64,000 nt of DNA from JAKFWF01 sp963732635 (GCA_963732635.1 CAVTAL010000019.1:367184-431183), one strand, 5' to 3'; positions 1 to 9,840 are shown, numbered from the stretch's first letter. The notes: a model not told the origin generated them from the sequence alone. Numbers and translations: made by a program.

Positions 1-588
1 GACGGGATCGGGAGATCGATCCGCTGTGGGTGTCGCGGCAATCGCTCGAGGCGGACGAGGGAATGTTGAAACCGGGCTGCGGCTGGCTGCCGGCAGTCAT
101 GGGCGCCTGAAGCGCGGCATGCGACAGCGCGCTGCGCCGCTTGCCCGCGCTCGACAGCGCCGCGCTCGACCGACTACGGCCGCGCCGCTGGGGCTGCTGG
201 CGCTGCGCCAGTTGCTCGCCCGGCGGCATGGGCGAGCGCGGCATCGACGGCTGCCAGCCGAGCAGATCATGCTGACCGAATCTGGGAACGCAGGCGATCG
301 ACCTGCTGTGCCGCTACCTGATCGAGCCGGGCGATGCGGTTCTGGTCGACGATCCGTGCTACTTCAATTTCCATGGCGCTGCTGCGGGCTCATCGCGCCA
401 AGCATCATCAGCGTCCCCTACACGCCGGAGCGGACCGGACGATCGAGCTGTTCGAGCAGGCGCTCGCCGAGCATCGGCCGCGCCTCTACATCACCAACTC
501 GGCGCTGCACAACCCGACCGGGGCAACGCTTTCGCCGGTGGTCGCCCACCGCGTGCTGAAGCTCGCCGAGCAGGCGGCGGCTCAGGTG
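1..588 (+). pseudogene. MocR/GntR-type PLP-dependent aminotransferase, broken fragment
   Basis: Pieces of one aminotransferase-fold protein appear in order but in different frames. The linker-like DPLWVSRQSLEA lies near base 17, AIDLLCRYLIEPGDAVLVDD near 290-350, and LYITNSALHNPTGATLSP near 480-540. The last resembles the HNPTG cofactor-pocket motif of class I aminotransferases and MocR regulators. At least two or three frame changes separate them, and an in-frame stop follows near base 107. The N-terminal winged-helix domain would lie before the window, and the Schiff-base lysine region is missing because similarity stops at about 588, where the gene on the other strand ends. I infer a dead remnant, although some frame changes could be sequence errors. 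Confidence 0.65.
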
Positions 589-962
589 GACTTCTTGTCC
601 GCCTCGGGGGTGGTTGGCAGGGCGGTGCCGGTGAGGTCGTCCGGGCCGATGCGGTCCTTGGCGTATTGACCAAGGAAGACGGCGGCGGCCATGGCGATAG
701 CGATCAGCAGCACCAGGAACCACATCAAGCCCTTTGGAATTAGCTTTTCGGCCGCCATCGCGCTCAGGGTCAGCGCCAGGGTGAAGAAGCTCACTGTTTG
801 AATGAAGTCGAGGACGAACAGCAATCCGTGCCGAGTCGGTGATGGCTTGCCGCGTTTGACCGCAGTCCAGCGATGCCAAAGGGAGATCAGCGCCACCAGT
901 AGCCCGGCGATCACGCCGGCCATCAGGCTTTCACGGCCGAAGTTGGTCCACCAGTCGATCAT
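582..962 (-). CDS. Small integral membrane protein, unknown function
   Basis: This 126-residue protein has three clear hydrophobic segments, at about residues 13-30, 46-68 and 79-98. The loops are charged and the C-terminal tail is polar, ending EADKKST. I do not recognise a family. The stop codon overlaps the end of the aminotransferase remnant on the opposite strand, which suggests a rearrangement joined the two. It lies downstream of the L,D-transpeptidase gene on the same strand with a gap of about 40 bases, so cotranscription is possible but nothing ties the functions together. Confidence 0.6.
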   Translation of the reverse strand: MIDWWTNFGRESLMAGVIAGLLVALISLWHRWTAVKRGKPSPTRHGLLFVLDFIQTVSFFTLALTLSAMAAEKLIPKGLMWFLVLLIAIAMAAAVFLGQYAKDRIGPDDLTGTALPTTPEADKKST

Positions 963-1004
963 GCGTCACTCCCAACTGCGCGACTTAATAACGCGCGACT
1001 TCGT

Positions 1005-1730
1005 TCAATTCCACCAGCCATAGGACGAGCGATAGCGCGGCGCATACATCCGTCGGCGCGGGCGGGGCTCGTCTTCGTCGTCGTCCAATGCGTAGCGACC
1101 TGCCTGTGTCCGATCGCGTCGCTCCTGGCTCGCTTCCTCTTCTTCCGCCTTGGCATCGAGGCGGGCGGCCGGATTGACATAGACGAGGTCGGCGACCTTG
1201 GCATCCTTGAATGCGCCGGCCTGCTGGCGCGAATTGATCGCGAATACCGGCGCACCGACGTGGACGCGCTCGAACAGGTCAATCACGTCCTCGTTGAGCA
1301 TGCGGATGCAGCCGTTCGATACGGCGCTGCCGATCGACCCGCGCGAGGGGGTGCCGTGGATGCGCAGCAGCGACCAGTCGAGGTAGAGTGCACGCTTGCC
1401 GAGTGGGTTGCTGGGATCGCCGCCCTCGACCGGGTCACTGCCATCGACCGGGATCCAGCGGGGATCTTCCTTCTTTTCGGAGACGAAGGTGCGGCCGGTC
1501 CAGCGTTCGCTCTCCTTGCCGACGGCGACGCCGTAGCGGATCGCCTGGCCAGCACCGGTAACGTAGTAGACCTTGCGCTCCGAATTGACGATCACCACCG
1601 TGCCGGGCGCATAGCCGAGGTCGACAGCGACGGCCTCGGGCCGCGCCGCCGCCGGGGCAACGCAAATCACCTGGAGAACGGCCGCCGCGCACGCGCTGGC
1701 TGCCGTGATCCGGCGTATCTTCATCGACAT
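1005..1730 (-). CDS. L,D-transpeptidase, YkuD family, secreted
   Basis: Predicted periplasmic enzyme that cross-links peptidoglycan stem peptides or attaches proteins to them. The 241-residue protein has a signal peptide (about residues 1-29, ending APAAA), then a YkuD domain. The active site is visible as HGTPS (His125) and SNGCIRM (Ser138, Cys141), the order expected for the family. The C-terminus is low-complexity, acidic then arginine-rich. I chose the ATG at 1730 because AGAGGGA lies six bases upstream; a TTG two codons earlier is also possible. The gene is divergent from the mutase gene. Confidence 0.88.
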   Translation of the reverse strand: MSMKIRRITAASACAAAVLQVICVAPAAARPEAVAVDLGYAPGTVVIVNSERKVYYVTGAGQAIRYGVAVGKESERWTGRTFVSEKKEDPRWIPVDGSDPVEGGDPSNPLGKRALYLDWSLLRIHGTPSRGSIGSAVSNGCIRMLNEDVIDLFERVHVGAPVFAINSRQQAGAFKDAKVADLVYVNPAARLDAKAEEEEASQERRDRTQAGRYALDDDEDEPRPRRRMYAPRYRSSYGWWN

Positions 1731-1920
1731 CGTCAATCCCTCTGATCGAAACCGCGTCTCGAACGCCCAGCGTCCGTTTGACTAAATGCTAATACCGTGA
1801 CGCCGTTGAAACAATCACCCTTGACGCGAAATTATCTGTTGGTTGCCGACGTTGACGCCGCCTGATAGGGGGGCGAAGCTGCGAGGCCAGCGAATTCCCG
1901 ACCTTCACGAGCCCTGTTCC

Positions 1921-3882
1921 ATGACCAAGCCTGCCAACTTGCCTGCGCTCAATGACGGCTTTCCGACGGCCGACCGTGACACGTGGCTGGGGCTTGTGAC
2001 CAAGGCTCTCAAAGGGGCTGATTACAACCGCAGGGTGCTGTCAAAGTCGGCGGATGGACTGACCATCGAGCCGATTTATGCGCGACGGATGGATGGTGCG
2101 GTCACGGCGCGGATCGAAGCCGGCACGCCTTGGGAAATCATCGCCCGCGTCGACCATCCGGACGGTGCCGCTGCCGCCGGGCTGGCGGTGGCCGACCTCG
2201 AGGGCGGCGCTACCGGCCTGGCGCTCACATTTGCCGATGCAGTTAGCGCGCGCGGGTTTGGTGTCAGCGCGCAATGCGTTGCCGAACTCGACGCGGCACT
2301 TGCCGGCGTCATGCTGGATCTCATTTCGCTCAAGATCGAGCCCGGAGCCGCCGGACGGGTGAATGCGGCGCTGGTCGTGGCGCTGGTCGTCCGACGCGGC
2401 CACCAGCCGGCTAGCGTGAGGGTGAATTTCGGTCTCGACCCCATCGGCGTGCTGGCAACCACCGGTACGTTCCCCGCCCCCTGGGCCGAGGTCGCAAGGC
2501 GGCTGACTGAGACCGTCGTCAGCCTGAAAGCGCGCGGCTTTGCTGGTCCGTTCGTCACTTGCGACTTGCGCCCATTCAGCGAGGCCGGCGCTTCGGAGGC
2601 GCAGGAATTGGGAGCGGCGCTCGCTGCGGGCGTGGCCTACGCGCGGGCGCTTGAGACCAACAGGCTATCAGTCGCCGACGCGTTCAATGCGCTATCGTGG
2701 ACGCTGGCAATCGACGCCGACCAGATGATGGGCCTCGCCAAGATCCGGGCGCTGCGGCGGCTGTGGTCGAAAGTGGCTGCGGCATCTGGGGTCGCATCAG
2801 TACCAATGGCCATTCATGCCGAGACTGCTTGGCGAATGCTCACGAAGCGAGATCCGGCGGTCAACATGCTGCGCGCGACCGCGGCGGCGTTCGCGGCCGG
2901 GACAGGCGGCGCCGATAGTATCTCAGTGCTGCCGCACGTCAGCGCGCTTGGGCTGCCCGATGGTTTGAGCCGTCGCATCGCCCGCAACACGCAGCTGGTC
3001 CTGCAGGAAGAAAGCAACCTGTGGCGCGTGGCTGATCCGGCCGCAGGGGCCGGTGCGATCGAAGGTCTGACCGAGCAACTATGCGCGGCGGGTTGGTCCG
3101 AGTTCCAACAGATCGAGCGCGAAGGCGGTCTCACAGCGAGCCTGCTTGCCGGCAATTTCCAGGGTCGAATTGCCGGCGTCGCCACCGCTCGCAACAAGGA
3201 TATCGCCAACCGCAAGGCACCGATTACCGGCACGTCCGAATTCCCTAATCTGACGGAAGCGCCGGCTGGCATTCTCGATGTGAAGCCGGTGCAGCAGGCA
3301 GCCGCCCAGCCGCTGCGTGCAGGGGCGGCGCTGTTGTCCTTCGACGCCCTGGTGGCGGCATTGGCAAAGGGCGGTTCCCGTTCCGATGTCGCGCAGCCTC
3401 CCATGTCCGCACTGACCGCCACGCGTCTGCCGTCGACAAGGCTGGCGGAGCCGTTCGAAGCGTTGCGGGCGGCAGCCGATTCGGCACCGACGCGACCGAC
3501 CGTGTTCCTCGCTAACCTTGGGCCGCTTGCGGAGCACGGTGGACGTGCGACCTGGATCTCCAACTTGCTGGCGGCTGGGGGCATCGCGGTTACTTCAAAC
3601 GACGGCTTTACATCGTCGGGTGATGTCGGCGCGGCATTCGCGGCCAGTGGGGCAACGGCTGCCTGCATCTGCGGCACCGAACAGACCTACGACGTGCTCG
3701 CCGAGGCGACGGCGATGGCACTGAAGGCGGCCGGAGCCCGCCATGTCATGTTGGCGGGCAAACCCAGTGCCAGCGAATCGGTGTTGCAGTCAGCTGGCGT
3801 CGACCAGTTCCTGTTCGCCGGCCAGGACATTCTCGAAGCATTAGGCATGGTGCACAAGGCGATGGCGGTTGGTGCCGCCTGA
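1921..3882 (+). CDS. mutA: Methylmalonyl-CoA mutase small (beta) subunit
   Basis: Non-catalytic partner of the adenosylcobalamin-dependent mutase that interconverts methylmalonyl-CoA and succinyl-CoA in propionate, odd-chain fatty acid and branched amino acid breakdown. The protein (653 residues from this ATG) has the TIM-barrel half followed by a C-terminal B12-fold domain. That domain starts at NLGPLAEHGGRATW, a small-subunit hallmark, and lacks the cobalt-ligand DxHxxG motif of the large subunit. An in-frame ATG 26 codons upstream exists, but the similarity begins around MTKPANLPA, so I start here; the ribosome site is weak. mutB usually follows directly, but the next + strand gene is a nitroreductase 3 kb away, so the partner must be elsewhere. 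Confidence 0.88.
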   Translation: MTKPANLPALNDGFPTADRDTWLGLVTKALKGADYNRRVLSKSADGLTIEPIYARRMDGAVTARIEAGTPWEIIARVDHPDGAAAAGLAVADLEGGATGLALTFADAVSARGFGVSAQCVAELDAALAGVMLDLISLKIEPGAAGRVNAALVVALVVRRGHQPASVRVNFGLDPIGVLATTGTFPAPWAEVARRLTETVVSLKARGFAGPFVTCDLRPFSEAGASEAQELGAALAAGVAYARALETNRLSVADAFNALSWTLAIDADQMMGLAKIRALRRLWSKVAAASGVASVPMAIHAETAWRMLTKRDPAVNMLRATAAAFAAGTGGADSISVLPHVSALGLPDGLSRRIARNTQLVLQEESNLWRVADPAAGAGAIEGLTEQLCAAGWSEFQQIEREGGLTASLLAGNFQGRIAGVATARNKDIANRKAPITGTSEFPNLTEAPAGILDVKPVQQAAAQPLRAGAALLSFDALVAALAKGGSRSDVAQPPMSALTATRLPSTRLAEPFEALRAAADSAPTRPTVFLANLGPLAEHGGRATWISNLLAAGGIAVTSNDGFTSSGDVGAAFAASGATAACICGTEQTYDVLAEATAMALKAAGARHVMLAGKPSASESVLQSAGVDQFLFAGQDILEALGMVHKAMAVGAA

Positions 3883-3890
3883 CCACCGAC

Positions 3891-4901
3891 CTATTGCACC
3901 AGCACTTCGACCTGCAGCGAATCGTTGTGCTGTAGGGTGAAATCACGACGGAAGCTGCGGGACTGCGAGCGTGCGATCACTGAATAGTTGCCGGGCGCCA
4001 GCATGTGTGTCGGCAATGCGCCAGCGCTTTCCTTGATGACATCTCCTTGCGGCGTGGTGATGGTCCACTGGGTATCCGCCAGCGCTTCGCCACCAACGCG
4101 CGTAACGAGTTTAAAGGTCGCCTTGCCGACGGCATGAGCGACCGTTGCCTCGGTCAATTTGCCAGCTTCAACAGTGACATCGGTGCGGACCTGGGCGTTG
4201 GCGTCGCCGTAGGTGGAGACGACATGGTAGATGCCGGAATTGAGCCGCAGTATGATGCCCGGGCGGACGCCGCCGACGATACGCGTGCGGTTGCCGAACT
4301 GGTCGCGCTCGTCAGACATGATCTCGAAGGCAACCGCGTTTGGTGGCGCGGCGACACCGTTCTCCACGATTGCTGCCAGCCGCAATCCGCCGGCATTGAG
4401 TACCAATCGTTCCGCTGGCATGTCGCCTTGTTTGACCGTGATCCGCCGTGTCATTGTCGCTCGGCCGAATGCGGCATTGATCAGATAGTCGCCGACCGGG
4501 AGCCGCAAAACGGCAACCGGGAGTTTGCTTTCGCCAACGAGTTTAGGGCCGCCGCCGGGGCCGGTACGCTCCTGGAACACCCGCCAAATGAGGCCGCTAT
4601 CGATGCGCTGACCGTCTTCTGTGAGCAAGGCGGAGAGGGTGATCTGGCCGATGCCGGCCGGGATGAGGGCGGTGGCAAGCGGTGCCGGCTGGGCGGCGGG
4701 GGCTGCCTTGGGAACGACAGTGGTGTTGGACTTGGCGGACGGTTGATCGGGGATCGTTGATCGCAGGGGCGTGCTGGTGTTCCACGAACTGCCAGCGGAA
4801 GGGGCTGGCGGTTGCTGCGCGCTGGCTGAGATGCAGTTCAGCACCACGACAATTGCAGTCATGGCGACTGCCGATGGCAATTTCAACCTTGCGGGTCTCA
4901 C
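3891..4901 (-). CDS. Secreted protein with repeated beta-sandwich (PEGA/CarboxypepD-like) domains
   Basis: About 336 residues from a GTG start at 4901, which has GAGGA ten bases upstream and yields a good signal peptide (MRPARLK, then a hydrophobic stretch ending SASAQ). A proline-rich linker follows, then three or so similar segments. Each has a pattern of the type LPVGDYLINAAFGRAT or LNSGIYHVVSTYGDA followed by TVEAG or TVKQG, as in PEGA or carboxypeptidase-regulatory-like folds. The same pattern occurs in the C-terminal half of the neighbouring vWA protein 13 bases upstream, so the two share repeats and probably a transcript. The function is unknown; a cell-surface or periplasmic scaffold role is inference. 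Confidence 0.7.
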   Translation of the reverse strand: MRPARLKLPSAVAMTAIVVVLNCISASAQQPPAPSAGSSWNTSTPLRSTIPDQPSAKSNTTVVPKAAPAAQPAPLATALIPAGIGQITLSALLTEDGQRIDSGLIWRVFQERTGPGGGPKLVGESKLPVAVLRLPVGDYLINAAFGRATMTRRITVKQGDMPAERLVLNAGGLRLAAIVENGVAAPPNAVAFEIMSDERDQFGNRTRIVGGVRPGIILRLNSGIYHVVSTYGDANAQVRTDVTVEAGKLTEATVAHAVGKATFKLVTRVGGEALADTQWTITTPQGDVIKESAGALPTHMLAPGNYSVIARSQSRSFRRDFTLQHNDSLQVEVLVQ

Positions 4902-4914
4902 GCGCCAGTCGTCC

Positions 4915-6911
4915 TCATTCGAGTTGCACCTCGACCACGCGGACCTCGCCACCCTTCAATTCGATGTCGGCATGGCCACGACGGTCGCGCGATTCTGCGA
5001 TGATCTTATACCTTCCGGCGGCCAGATAGGCACGCGGAGTGGGTTGCAGCGATTGCCATACACTGCGATCCTGGGCGTCGCGAATGTTCCACAGCAAGTC
5101 GCTGGCGGCGAGGCCGAGGGCGGTCGAGGCTTTCAGCTGGATACTGGCTGCGAGGTGCTCGAATGCCAAGTTGGCGCCACCGCCAGTCTTTAGTTCGACC
5201 TCGCGCGTGATCCGTGCATTCTGGGTGCCGAGCAGGCTCTCAATACGATAACGGCCGGCTGGGAGTTCCAGTTTGGCTGCGGCGCTGCTGACGCGAATGG
5301 TGTCCTGCTTCGCATCGAGCCGGTCGACGCGATAGGCGATTGCGGTATCCAGCACTGCGGCGCTGCCGGCAAGTTTGCTCTGCAGGTTCAGCCGGGCGAG
5401 TGCGAGTGTGAGTGTCCGGGATACGTCATCGCCAGCGTTGACCAGGACTCGCTCGCGCACTTCCGCCTGACCATGGCGGGCGCTCAGGTAATAGGTGCCG
5501 GCGCCAAGTGTGAACTCAGGTTCAGTGGCGGTCGAGCGAGCCACTTCGCGGCGACCGTCTGGACTATCGGCGTCATCCTCTGTGATCCGGAACGTAACGT
5601 GCTCAAGCGCTGGACCGCCATCGCGTTCGCTGGCTCTTACCCTAAGGCGGCCGGCGCCGAATGCCAGGGTGGCGTCGATCATGGCGCCGGGGATTACCAT
5701 CACCTGCCGCTCAGACTTTGCGCGGTCGAGTTCGGCACTGACCCGCCACGTGCCGACGGGCAGGAATACCGGTGGGGCGTCGGCGCCGCCGGTCCACACC
5801 GTCCGGGCGGGGGTCGAACCAGTCGGCACGTCGCTGATCGTGAACACGGCTTGGTCGAGCGGCGGGGTTCCCTTGTGCAGGGTCGCCGAGACACGGACCG
5901 CACCGGCTTGAAAGGGTATGGCGATACGGGTCATGCCCTTCGGCCTTGACGGTGACGGTCTCCTTGGCCTTGACGAGACCGTGTTGGACCTCGACCTCGT
6001 ACGATCCTGGCGGAACCGCGAATTCTAGCGTCGCGCCGCGAACGGCGGCGATGGGAGGCGTGTCGATAGCGCTGCCGGCTTTCATCACACGCCACGCGAG
6101 CGGCACGATCACCGCTGGGCCGTCCTTGCCGAGTGTTGCGCTAAGCACCAATCCCGGCGGGCCGTTGTCCTCAACAACCAAAGGCGGTGCTGGAGGTGCA
6201 GGTTTGGATGCCGTCGGCGGCGGCGTTGCGACCGCAGGCGACCCTTCGTCGAGACCGGCCAACTTGAACGCCTCTTCGATGGCCGTGCCGAGCGAGGCTG
6301 CATCGTGGGTATCGAAATGCCGCCCGCCCGTTAGCTTCGGCACGCACGCCATGCGCTGTGCGTCCGCACTTTCGAGCGCGATGCTGACGACATGCACGGC
6401 AAGCTTAGGGTTCGCCTTGGCGAGGTCGGCCGCAGCCGCGCAAGGATCTTGCGAGCAATTGTCCGGGTCGTCGTGAATGAGGATCAGCGATGCGGGGCCC
6501 GGTAACCTTGGCGAGGCTTGCGCCGGCTTCCCTCATTGCCGCGACCAAGGGACCCTTGCCCTTCGGGTTGAACTTTTCCAACGGCGCCAGAATGCGGGCT
6601 GCATCGACCGGTTCTGGCGCCAGCATGACTTCGGTATCGCTACAGTCGCCCTTGCGACGGTGTCCGAAGGCTGCGAGCCCTACACGGGTTTGTGATCCTA
6701 CCTTGGGCAAGGCGCGACGTAAGGCCTCGCGCGCACCCGCGAATTTCGTTTCCTTATCGCCGCCGAGTTTGCCCCACATCGATCCCGAGCCGTCGAAGAT
6801 CACCAGGATGGTGGGCGGCTCGGCGGCGTGGCTCGCGACCGCCGGAAGTCCGAGGCAGCAGAGCAAGCACCAAAGCAGCCTTCGGCCACAGTTCGCGATC
6901 ACATCGACCAT
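4915..6911 (-). pseudogene. Secreted von Willebrand factor A protein with PEGA-like repeats, two frameshifts
   Basis: Reading across two frame changes gives one protein of about 665 residues: a signal peptide (MVDVIANCGRRLL, ending ASHA), a vWA domain with the MIDAS motif DGSGSMWG, a proline-rich linker, then repeated beta-sandwich segments. The first break is near 6496, where a run of C residues on the coding strand carries one extra base; removing it restores ASLILIHDDPDNC in frame. The second is near 5936, where dropping one base joins TVKAEG to MTRIAIPFQAG. Both are one-base events in short runs, so sequence error is possible. The vWA fold binds a metal and partner proteins; the partner is unknown. 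A GTG 16 codons upstream is an alternative start. Confidence 0.65.
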
Positions 6912-7016
6912 CCGCTTTTCGACACCCTCGAGATTGTAATGCGACTGATTGTATACCACTCCGTTTTGGGTTAGCGAGACCGCTACAACCGATCATTTTG
7001 ATGGCGGATGCAGCTA

Positions 7017-7610
7017 ATGACGACGTTATCGCCGGTTTCCCAAGCCACGCTCGACCTGTTGTTGTCTCGCCGCTCGGTGAAGCCGTTGGCAATGGCGGCA
7101 CCGGGACCAGATGGCGAGCAATTGCGGCTTATCCTGACGGCTGCCTCGCGGGTACCAGATCACAAGAAGCTCGTGCCTTGGCGGTTCGTGGTGTTTGAGG
7201 GCGATGCACGCGCCGCGTTTGGCGAAATCCTGGCCGAAGCCTGCAAGACGGAGGAGGCCGTCGCTCCCTCGCCAGTGCGGCTCGAGACCGAGCGTACAAG
7301 GCTGCTGCGAGCGCCGCTGGTGATCGGTGTCATCAGCCGTGTTGTCGAGACCCCTGGCGCGCCGCGTTGGGAGCAGGAGCTCTCGTGCGGCGCCACCGTC
7401 ATGAATTTGTGCATCGCCGCCAACGCGCTGGGCTTTGGGACCTGTTGGCTCACCGAGTGGTACTCCTACAGTCCGCGCGTGGCGACCGGCCTCGGCCTTG
7501 CCGCCAATGAACGCATGGCGGGCTTTGTCTATATCGGTACCGCGACCGAGCGACAGGCCGACCGCGATCGGCCGGACTTGGCCGCGATTGTCAGTCGCTG
7601 GACTGCCTGA
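7017..7610 (+). CDS. Nitroreductase-family FMN oxidoreductase
   Basis: This 198-residue protein matches the small single-domain nitroreductases of the YdjA type, which use FMN and NAD(P)H. The N-terminus has the FMN-phosphate loop SRRSVK, followed by HKKLVPWRFVVFEG. The centre has GATVMNLCIAANALGFGTCWLT, the conserved dimer-interface and FMN-packing segment. The C-terminus has GFVYIGTA. The natural substrate cannot be read from sequence. I start at the second ATG because GGCGGA sits about eight bases upstream; an ATG three codons earlier is possible. It is a single gene, divergent from the vWA gene. Confidence 0.87.
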   Translation: MTTLSPVSQATLDLLLSRRSVKPLAMAAPGPDGEQLRLILTAASRVPDHKKLVPWRFVVFEGDARAAFGEILAEACKTEEAVAPSPVRLETERTRLLRAPLVIGVISRVVETPGAPRWEQELSCGATVMNLCIAANALGFGTCWLTEWYSYSPRVATGLGLAANERMAGFVYIGTATERQADRDRPDLAAIVSRWTA

Positions 7611-7780
7611 TGGCGCGTTCATTCGATCGATCCGAGCACGTCGGCCTAGCCTGATGCTGGCGTTCAAGGAGGCCTATTAATTCAGCTGCTCGGGATCGCC
7701 CCGGCAACACCACACCCAAGTCACTTTACCGTCACGTTCGCGGGTCATGGCTGCCGCAACGAAATCGTCGCGGGGCACCG

Positions 7781-8650
7781 ATGCCGGAACTTATATCCGA
7801 AAACGCCATGCAACGCCCGCCATCGAGGCACTCGATCGGTCGGCGGGCATTGCTCGGCTTCGGCATCTTGACGGTCGTAACCGGCAGCGCCGCAACCTTG
7901 CTGCACGGTTCGATCGAACCTGGCTTCGAGGTTCCGGCCGACCCCGACACCGCACAACGGCGGATTGTGTTGGCTGGCGTCTCGTCATGGGCCCGCCACT
8001 CCGATTTTGGCGCTGCAATGGCTGATGCATCGACGCTGCTGGTCATGAGCGGTTCATCGATTACCGGTCTCAGGCAGTCGAGTGGGCAGAAGGCGGTGGC
8101 CGGATTGCAGGAGCCTATCGATGGCGCGCGACGGCCCGTGCTGGCGGCGGTTTCCATCGCGGTTGGCGCCGAGGACGGCGGTACGCATGATGTCACGACG
8201 CTGCTTGACGAGGCATTGGCGCGGAATTTCGACGGCGCGTTCCTGGAGTGCGGTGCCGCGTTCACCGCCGCCCTCAAGCGCGGACCGGCGGCCCAGGTGA
8301 AGTTGGCGGCAATTGTCGCGAACCTTGGTGATCGCGTTCGGCAGGTCAACCCGCAATTCATCATCATCCTGGAGAACGCCGCCGAATTGACGGTCGATCC
8401 TCGCGTTCATCGCCTGATCGATGGCGTGTCAAAGGACAATCTGCTGTTCGGCCTGGATGCTGCCGGCACATCCAATAGTCGGACTGATATAATTGCTGCC
8501 TTGCACGATCTCAATCGTGTCAAACGATCCGGCCGCCTCGTGTTCGTCACCGAGTATCTGCCGATGGGTGCCACCGAGATACAATCTGATGCCTTGCGGA
8601 CCCTGAGGGCCCTCGGATTCGTCGGACGCACAGCGGCGACGAATGCATGA
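7781..8650 (+). CDS. Degenerate GH114/TM1410-fold protein, secreted; probable pseudoenzyme
   Basis: First of four tandem related genes. The 289-residue protein starts with a twin-arginine-like segment (GRRALLGFGIL) and a hydrophobic stretch. It aligns by eye with the next three proteins, most clearly at QFIIILENAAELTVDPRVHRL versus their ILQNAEELL type, and at VFVTEYLP. The two acidic active-site blocks of its neighbours are altered: VGEAEDYR becomes SIAVGAED, and FDGxYLDRVD becomes FDGAFLECGA. Loss of the carboxylates suggests it no longer hydrolyses glycan and may bind it. An ATG nine codons in (7808) is an alternative start. Confidence 0.65.
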   Translation: MPELISENAMQRPPSRHSIGRRALLGFGILTVVTGSAATLLHGSIEPGFEVPADPDTAQRRIVLAGVSSWARHSDFGAAMADASTLLVMSGSSITGLRQSSGQKAVAGLQEPIDGARRPVLAAVSIAVGAEDGGTHDVTTLLDEALARNFDGAFLECGAAFTAALKRGPAAQVKLAAIVANLGDRVRQVNPQFIIILENAAELTVDPRVHRLIDGVSKDNLLFGLDAAGTSNSRTDIIAALHDLNRVKRSGRLVFVTEYLPMGATEIQSDALRTLRALGFVGRTAATNA

Positions 8651-8787
8651 TCCCGGCAGGTCACTCGACGACCGCGCCACAATCTCGGCCGGTGTGGTCG
8701 TTATGCTAATTGGGTGACGAGGGTTAAGGCGCTGTTAATCGCGCCGCGCTAATCGTTCAAATCGGTCTGCGAGGGTTCGGTCGTTTC

Positions 8788-9840
8788 ATGCGTCGCGTGG
8801 TGTGGTCAGCATTGTTGGCGTCGATAAGCGTCGGTGTGATGTCGATGCTGACTGTCGAGTTCGCCATCGCCAAACCCATTCCGCAGACAACCGTGGATAC
8901 GCCACAGCCCCCCGCGCCAATACCGGCACGTCGTCCACAGAAGACCACGGCAACATCGGGTATTCAGGCCCAGGCCGAGCGCTTGGCTCGGATCACTGGC
9001 GCGAAGAGCTGGGGATATCAACTTAATGGCATGTCGGTCGAGACGGCAGCCGCATCCCCCTATGACCTCCTAGTCGTCGATGCCACCACCGGCCTTGCCT
9101 CGGGAAAGCCTTTCACTCGGGCCGAGGTCGAACGGCTGAAGCGCAAGGCCGATGGCAGTCGCCGCATCGTCGTGTCGTACATGTCGGTGGGCGAGGCCGA
9201 GGATTACCGGCCGGACTATTTCACCTCTGAATACATGACCGAGGACGCGCCCGATTGGTTGCTGCAGGAGAACAAGGACTGGAAGGGAAACCGCCTGATC
9301 AGGTTCTGCAACCAGGGTTGGCAACTCACCATTCTGGGCGACGAGGATGGGCGCAATGTTTACAATAGCATTGATCCGTCGCCGCTCTATCGCTTGATCG
9401 AGCTCGGGTTCGACGGGATTTATCTCGACCGCGTCGACGTCTATAGCGAGATCACGAAGGAGTGTCCGGATGGCGCGCGCAAAATGGTGGAGTTCATAGC
9501 CAGGCTCGGCACTCACGCCCGTAAGCGGGACCCGTATTTCATGGTCATCCTGCAGAACGCCGAGGAACTGCTCGACCACAAGGCGATGATGCAGACGATC
9601 GATGGCGTAGCCAAGGAAGGGTTGTTTCACAGTTGGGCTGGTGATGAAGGGGGCAACAAGGAAACCGTGCGGCTGCTGCAGTCGGCCAAAACTGCTGGCC
9701 GCGGTGTGTTCGTCGTCGATTATCCCGGTAACCGCGCCAAGGTGGAGTTGTCGGTGCGCAAGATCCAGGCGCTGGGCTTCGTGCCCTACATCGGCCCCAA
9801 GGCCCTTAATCAACTTTGGCTGCCGGGCAAGAATTTCTGA
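8788..9840 (+). CDS. Secreted GH114/TM1410-fold glycoside hydrolase
   Basis: A 350-residue protein with a signal peptide (MRRVVWSALL to EFAIA) and a proline-rich linker, then a full GH114/TM1410-type barrel. Key blocks are YMSVGEAEDYR (Glu136, Glu138) and GFDGIYLDRVDVY (Asp214, Asp217), plus VILQNAEELL. GH114 enzymes cut alpha-1,4-linked galactosamine polymers, and the related hydrolase domain of PelA cuts Pel, a polymer of N-acetylgalactosamine and galactosamine. Together with the converging pel-like operon this suggests periplasmic or secreted Pel hydrolysis. It is followed directly by another copy whose start codon overlaps its stop (TGATG). Confidence 0.83.
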   Translation: MRRVVWSALLASISVGVMSMLTVEFAIAKPIPQTTVDTPQPPAPIPARRPQKTTATSGIQAQAERLARITGAKSWGYQLNGMSVETAAASPYDLLVVDATTGLASGKPFTRAEVERLKRKADGSRRIVVSYMSVGEAEDYRPDYFTSEYMTEDAPDWLLQENKDWKGNRLIRFCNQGWQLTILGDEDGRNVYNSIDPSPLYRLIELGFDGIYLDRVDVYSEITKECPDGARKMVEFIARLGTHARKRDPYFMVILQNAEELLDHKAMMQTIDGVAKEGLFHSWAGDEGGNKETVRLLQSAKTAGRGVFVVDYPGNRAKVELSVRKIQALGFVPYIGPKALNQLWLPGKNF

